Assembly: GCF_033958435.1 (NCBI RefSeq)
Contig: NC_134150.1
Coordinates: forward strand, 33,227,501 to 33,291,500
Direction of reading: 5' to 3'
DNA: 64,000 nt
From: Carettochelys insculpta
Lineage: Eukaryota > Chordata > Testudines > Carettochelyidae
Shown: one piece after another, positions 59,100-64,000 of the stretch
Layout of the letters: each line of letters opens with the position of its first letter
Numbering within the stretch: position 1 is the stretch's first letter
Position numbers and translations under genes: made by a program
Notes under the pieces: model-generated
Told to the model about the DNA's origin: nothing
Seen by the model: the letters and a program-made list of their open reading frames with translations, nothing else
Database searches by the model: none

Positions 59100-59560
59100 C
59101 AGAATAGAAACTGGGGAGTCTGGGAGGGAGGGTGCAGGAGTGGGCTGGGGCTGGGCGATCTGGGCAGGAGTGAGGTGCAGGAGTGGGCTGAGGGTTGGGG
59201 GTTTGGTTGGGAGGGGGTGTAGGAGCAGGCTGGGGGCATGGATCTCACTGGGAGGAAGGTTGCAGTAGGGTTTGAGGTGTGGGGTCTGGAAGGGAGGTAT
59301 CATGTGGACGAAGAGTCTGCATTGGAAGGGGTGCAGGAGTGGGGTAGGAGAACTGGGCAAGAGGGGCGTGGAGGGCTTGGGGTGTAGGGTCTGGTCCAGA
59401 GGGGTCAGGGTGGGGGGTGAGGGTTTTGGGAGGGAGGGGTTAGCAGTAGGGTTGAGGTGGGAAGAAAATTGCAAGAAGGATGTGGGAGAGGGACACAGGA
59501 GAGGTCAAGGAGAGTGGGGTCTGGGCAAAGGGGGTGCACTTACCTGCTCAACCCTGGACA
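59100..59560. repeat. G-rich degenerate minisatellite-like repeat
   Basis: Variants of GGGTGCAGGAGTGGGCTGGGG recur irregularly (59128, 59176, 59212, 59330). It gives arbitrary glycine-rich or proline-rich frames on both strands, which I do not call. Related in style, inverted, to 35.28-35.64 kb. Confidence 0.7.
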
Positions 59561-59960
59561 CATATGGCCCTCCACTGCTCTGATTGGCTGGAATTCCAGT
59601 GGTAAGAAGTGTCTGGCCAATGCAGCCAAGGCCACTGTTGCTCCCCTTCCTCTGGCTGGGAGAGCAGCCGTGAGTGGCAATGGAGCCCAGAGCCATTTTC
59701 TGATCTTCCAGTGCCTGGCAGAGCCCCTGGCCTGGATCCAACCCCAGGTACCTGATCTGGCCCCTCAGCCTTGGGGCTCCAAACCTTCCACCCTGCTGTG
59801 GGCTAGATGCTATGGAGGGGAGCCCCAAGCCTCAGGATCCAGATCCAGACAAGCCACATTCTGGATCTGTACTGCAGGCCTGGTGCTCCCCAGCCCCATG
59901 CTAAATACACCTCATCTGTGTGTCAGAGTCTGCACTGACTTCTAGCTTGTTTCCAAGTGT
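59561..59960. repeat. Probable hAT-like repeat interior
   Basis: GC-richer text with GATTGGCTGGAATTCCAGTGG, GGCCAATGCAGCC and CTGGATCC/GATCTGGCCCC pieces typical of reptile hAT interiors as I know them. The 162-codon plus frame through it (59457-59945) has no domain. Confidence 0.4.
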
Positions 59961-59988
59961 GATTCAAAGGTTCCATTTTGGGCTGTAG

Positions 59989-60288
59989 CAGGGGTCAGCA
60001 ACCCCCAGCACTAGTGCCAAGAGTGGCACACGAGGTGGGAGCTCAGCCTCGCCCCTCCTCTCCTGTGCTGCCGAGAGCTTGCTCAAAGCCATGCCACCTG
60101 TGGACTAACAAACAACCAGCTAATGCTACCAACCACCAGCTACACGGTAAAACTCTGCACCTCAATTGATTTATTGATGAAGCTGTTGTAAGTAGGACTG
60201 TTAGTGACTTTAAAAAGTATTGCCAGCACTCAGACATAGAGGTCAAAATGTCAAATTTCAGCAGTCCGCCTCAGAAATGCTGACCCCG
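59989..60288 (+). mobile_element. hAT-type MITE, 300 bp
   Basis: The left end CAGGGGTCAGCAACCCC and right end TGCTGACCCCG are inverted repeats. Flanking octamers ggctgtag and gcctctag match at 6 of 8 positions, as for a decayed hAT duplication. The first about 50 bases match the hAT end at 2510. Non-coding. Confidence 0.7.
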
Positions 60289-62309
60289 GCCTCTAGCATA
60301 AAGCCCTCAATGACTTAGGAGCCTTGTATACATGCCTTATTCCCATACACTTGTCCCACATGTGGGATCAACTTGCATGCTTGAGTTGAGAGTCATAACA
60401 TTTAAATGAGAGCAGGTGGCAACAGGTGCTGCAGAGGGCACTCACCTCTGGAATCTTTTGCCAGCACTTGTGCCAATAGATCAGCCATTTGTTGACTTTC
60501 AGGGCAAGTAAGCAATGCTTTTCCTGAAGCCGTGGATCTCAAACTTCCAAAGGGGATGGTCGGATGTGCATACACACATTTCAGGAAATTACATTTGCAT
60601 GTGGTGCTAAGACATTGTTTATAGGTGTGTCTATACATTGTTACTTCTGCACAGTAAAAGGCCCAGGAATAATAATAAGAATTAGGTTAATCAATGGTTT
60701 AGAGCCCCTGATTCATAGGTTTTTAGGCCAGAGAAAATGCTATTTTAACAAGGGCGTTATAGTGAGTTTGTTCATATTCTGCAAGAAGTAATGGTCATGG
60801 TAAGGAAGGTCCTCTTAATTCATCTTTGTTTGATTAATGGTATTTTTATACATACTGGGGGGTGTTGCGCCATGATAAATGTTCTGGGAATCAATTTTGT
60901 CGTGTGTGTAGAGGTGACAAAATTGATCTCTCTGGGCTTGGCTGTCGACCCTGATACTCCACACTGACACGTAAAGTAGGGGACATTAACACAAGCCTGA
61001 AGAGGCCAGATCTACACAAGGGAAGAAGGTTATCGTGATATGTCCATTCTAACTATGCAAATGGTGTGGCTAGAATTGCGTGTCTGGGATAAACTTTGAG
61101 ATGTAGTTTAGAGCAAGCCTAAGAAAAACCTTCACTAATATCCTCAACGACTTATATCATGATTCCCTCTCCTTCCTGGCTTGCAAATATCTTTCACCAA
61201 ATGAGTTTTTTTTCCTGCTATCTAAAACGAAATGCAATGAATAGATGCATAATAAAATCTTTAATTGTCTTAGCATATGTTGCTTTTAATAGGTGAGAAT
61301 AATTGCATTCATGGGATCACCTACAAAGTCCTTTAGAATATAAAATTGAAATGGCTTCACACTGAGTGCACAAGTCCTTCTGAGCCGTACCATTTTCCCC
61401 TTCACTGCCTCTTGTCCCCCTTTCACTGTAAAGTTCACATTGAAGTGTGACAAGAGACACTTGACAACTGACACATGCTGGATCTTATCAGCAGCGAGTG
61501 CAGTCATGGGCCCTGACTGAAGAGCGATTGTCATTTCTACACCATTTATTCCTCTCCTAGCCTCATTGCTCACTTCCTTTCTGAGGAAATTTCCCAGTTA
61601 CAGTACTGTACTTGTTCACTCTGTGCGTGCGTGTGTGTGTGTGTTTGTGTGTGTGTGCGCGCATGCTCATGCATGAGTGTGTGTCTGTTTCTCCCTTTAC
61701 AGAAGGATTTTAGTACGCATTCATTCCATGTCTATCTCTTAGTGGCAGAATTACTTTAAGCTGGTTCAGGCTAATAAAAGCAACCCAACAAAGCTTTTAT
61801 GGTGTCTTTGCATCTCTCATAAATCCCCTTGTCTTCCAGCATCCAATAATTCTATTACCTCAAATCAATTCACAAACTATTTTATTGGAAAGAGAAAAAA
61901 TCAGCTTCAAGCCAATTGAGTTCATTTTGACCAGCGTTCACTGATGCTGCTGCTGCTGCTTCAGTTGATTATTAACGTGAGTTCTGGACGAATGAGCAGT
62001 CAGAGTTTTTAGCTGCCCTACAGCTGCCCAGGCTAGTGACAAACCAGAAATGGTCCAGTGCTGCATTCTGCAAGTTCCTTCAGCTTCACTCCTTTCTAGC
62101 TTTAATTTCTGCAGGACAGAGAGCCAGCACAGCGGATGGTATCAGAAAAATACAGACAACTCCCAACTTCACCCTAATATAACAATACTATTCCACATTC
62201 CAGCTAACATATCTTTCCTTCTGAAATTTGTATTCTCTTTGTTGCTGCTTTTAATTACTGTTCTTTCCATGTCTGTGCCCGGTAAGGACGGGGAGGCCGT
62301 TCTAAGACA
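60289..62309. other. Mostly unrecognised; MITE fragments near 60.9-61.1 kb
   Basis: GAGGCCAGATCTACACAAGG at 61001 and TTGGCTGTCGACCCTGATAC at 60943 look like MITE pieces without clear partners. 61790-61990 is repeat-free and AT-rich, with a short CTG run (61946-61960). No gene is supported. Confidence 0.35.
61623..61661 (+). repeat. (GT)n microsatellite, interrupted
   Basis: GTGCGTGCGTGTGTGT followed by a TTTGTG interruption and further GT, ending in GCGC. Confidence 0.9.
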
Positions 62310-62680
62310 AAGGCGTGAATATCAGGACAGCCCAGGGTGATACACGGGGCCACATGCCACACACACACACACACACACACCCCAGCTGGTTATGATGAGT
62401 GCAGGGACAGTCCTGCCACTCCCCTGAAGCAGCTTCCCAGCTCACGCTGCTCCAAAGGAGGATGGGAACTGCCCTGCGCACCCTGAAAGTGGTACAGCAC
62501 TTCCAGAGGAAGAAGAAGAGGGGAAGAGCAGAGGGAAGGAGTGGGAGAGACCTGGGAAGAACATGGGCAAGGAGGGGATGGGGCAGGCCCACGTGGCCAG
62601 TGCCCACACTGGAACCTTTCCATCAGTCACCACTGAGGCAGTCCCTATAAAATCAGGACATCTGGTCATCTGGTGCCCTT
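62310..62680. mobile_element. Probable MITE with an internal (AC)n run
   Basis: AATATCAGGACAGCCC on the left and, reverse-complemented, ACCAGATGACCAGATGTCCTG on the right bracket a GC-rich block with an (AC)11 tract at 62359-62380. The right end resembles a familiar reptile repeat end (CAGATGTCCTGATTTTATAGG). Class undetermined. Confidence 0.4.
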
Positions 62681-63189
62681 GAATCAAAAGACTTTAGAGT
62701 CTTCAGATAGCTATGCCAGAAGTACTAGGATAACTGTGTAATTAGGAATATGCTGTTGGTGGAATTCTTCCTTTTCAAAGCTAGCCGTGTTTCATGGCAG
62801 CCAAGGCTTTGGTTCCTGATGGAGGCAAGTAGTGTTCCTGATGGACTATTTTGTTTATCATAAGCTTGCTGCTGATTTGTGGGGTTTTTTTGTTTGTTTT
62901 TCTTTTTAATTACCAAGTTGAAGTGAAGAATTTTTCAGACTCTGTCAGTCTGCTCTCTTTTTAAGGCAACGTGAAAGGCAGTAATGTGTGTTGCCAGTTT
63001 AGGAATTAGTTGAATTTAAGCTCCTAAAACTGGGCTTGGTTTTACAATCATTCACACTGGTGAGCAATCACCCATGCAAAGTCACTGGCACGATTCGGGG
63101 TAAGTTCTCGCCAGCTTAGGTAAGGTTTGCTTGCAACTCCAGTCATTGTCTTTGAGTCTGCTTGCTAACCATGGTCGGTAGCTGTTCAG

Positions 63190-63395
63190 AAATATTGTTG
63201 TTCTCCTCTCTTCCCTGTGTAGTACCCACAGGCACTGACTTCATGCTAGGGTGAGTAAGGTCTCTGCTCTACAGCCTTGGCTTAGAGCCAGCTGGCCTTT
63301 AGCTCATGTGGTAGAGCACAGGGCTTTAGACCCCCATGATCACAGGTTCCATCCAGGGTGCTGGCAACCTGGGTCTGTTGGCGTTACACCTGAAA
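63190..63395 (+). mobile_element. tRNA-derived SINE-like unit, copy 4
   Basis: The spacer (GTGTAGTACCCACAGG, TCTCTGCTCTACAGCC) is followed by an A box, TAGCTCATGTGG (63300-63311), a B box, GGTTCCATCC (63345-63354), and GGCAACCTGGGTCTGTTGGCG. Internal pol III promoter spacing (about 34 bp between boxes) fits a tRNA origin. The acceptor stem does not close, so it is not a tRNA gene. Confidence 0.75.
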
Positions 63396-63626
63396 AATCA
63401 CCTGGTGTCATTTACATAAAAATCTACCAATTGCATGTCTAATTCAAATCTCTTTTTAAAACAAAGTGTAATAATGCTGCTTGTAAATACAAGTATTATA
63501 CATGATCCTCCATGTTCATCAGATTTTCATAGTTCTCAAGTGAAGAGACTGCTAAGTGTAAAGTAATATGTGAACATATGACACATTTTGCACACATGCT
63601 TGTGATTATATTTATTTACCTAACTT

Positions 63627-63833
63627 AAGGTAGGTCTACACAGCAAAGTTATTTCAAAATAATGATCAATATTTTGAAATAACTATGCTAGCATCTCTGC
63701 AATGCATTGGTAAACCTCATTTCAAGAGGAATAGTGCCTATTTCAACATAGGTGCTGTTAAGACAGGGAATAAAGAGCCTCTTCTGAAATAAGCCTTCGT
63801 TTGTCCAATGGTTCTGTTTCAAAATAGGCTCTA
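63627..63833. mobile_element. MITE fragment (GGTAGGTCTACAC end)
   Basis: Begins GGTAGGTCTACACAGC and carries the inverted pair GTTATTTCAAAATA...TATTTTGAAATAAC (63648-63682), plus CCTATTTCAACATAGG-like boxes, a decayed form of the TTCGAAATAG boxes at 24 kb. The right end is replaced by the next element. Confidence 0.55.
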
Positions 63834-64000
63834 AGGCTGTGGCCACACTAGCCCCCTCCTTTTGGAAGGGGCATGTAATGAGGGATTTTGGAAGATGCTA
63901 ATGGGCCGCTGACATGAATATGCAGTGGCTCATTAGCATAATGGCAGCTGCATGTGTTTCAAAAGTGCCACTTTTGAAATGCACGCGGCCTGTGTAGCTG
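63834..64000. mobile_element. MITE, cut by the window end
   Basis: AGGCTGTGGCCACACTAGCCC opens an element closely similar to the left half of the 23.05 kb palindrome: CTTTTGGAAGGGGCATG, GGAAGATGCTAATG, ATGAATATGCAGTG, CATTAGCATAATGGCAG, AAAAGTGCCACTTTTGAAA. The right arm lies beyond the window. Confidence 0.7.

Noticed and set aside
59091..59474. Proline/threonine-rich minus-strand frame
   Set aside because: Translation of the G-rich degenerate minisatellite-like repeat.
63289..63395. Possible tRNA gene
   Set aside because: A and B boxes are present, but acceptor and anticodon stems do not close, and the same unit recurs at 27 and 41 kb with a shared spacer, as in a tRNA-derived SINE.

Overview
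The window reads as a stretch of vertebrate nuclear genome with no protein-coding gene that I can support. The repeat content points to a reptile, most likely a turtle: CR1 LINE ends, Penelope-like element (PLE) termini, many palindromic DNA-transposon relics whose ends share a GTCTACA core, hAT relics and a tRNA-derived SINE. That organism call rests on repeat families I know and was not checked against a database. Open frames are short, carry no recognisable cellular domains and often overlap repeats, so nearly all look like chance. The recognisable coding remnants all belong to transposons: two hAT transposase types, a PLE GIY-YIG endonuclease and two LINE C-terminal fragments.

Layout. 0.2-0.6 kb is a palindromic non-autonomous transposon. 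2.3-4.3 kb is a cluster of degraded DNA transposons (a Tigger-like terminal fragment, two hAT transposase relics) followed by a small PLE-like hairpin. 8-11 kb is an accessory cluster: a diverged 82-bp direct repeat, a Tigger-like copy, an old hAT relic hosting a near-perfect PLE inverted repeat (two 255-bp arms, 14-bp target duplication), and a second PLE-type terminus (also with a 14-bp duplication). 13-15.6 kb holds a MITE, a solo PLE terminus and an LTR-like GC-richer block. 18.8-25.4 kb holds another PLE-like/Tigger-like pair, CR1 copies on both strands, a nested transposon stack and a 682-bp palindromic-ended element. 27, 40-42 and 63 kb carry copies of a tRNA-derived SINE and an associated GC-rich body. 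32-35 kb has two LINE fragments and a palindromic MITE. 43.2-45.4 kb is a 5'-truncated PLE, minus strand, split by a 1,127-bp solo LTR with a 5-bp target duplication. 47.7-63.9 kb has scattered Tigger-like, hAT and MITE copies. The rest is AT-rich sequence, with a few blocks that look like candidate conserved non-coding elements on composition alone.

The most interesting signal is in the PLE termini. Five intact copies of one terminus and one copy of a second, diverged terminus carry a hammerhead-ribozyme-like core (CTGANGA, helix II, GAAA) with compensatory base changes in helices I and II between the two families. One consistent deviation from the textbook core, an extra A before helix II, makes activity uncertain. 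The inverted arrangement of termini places this motif on both strands.
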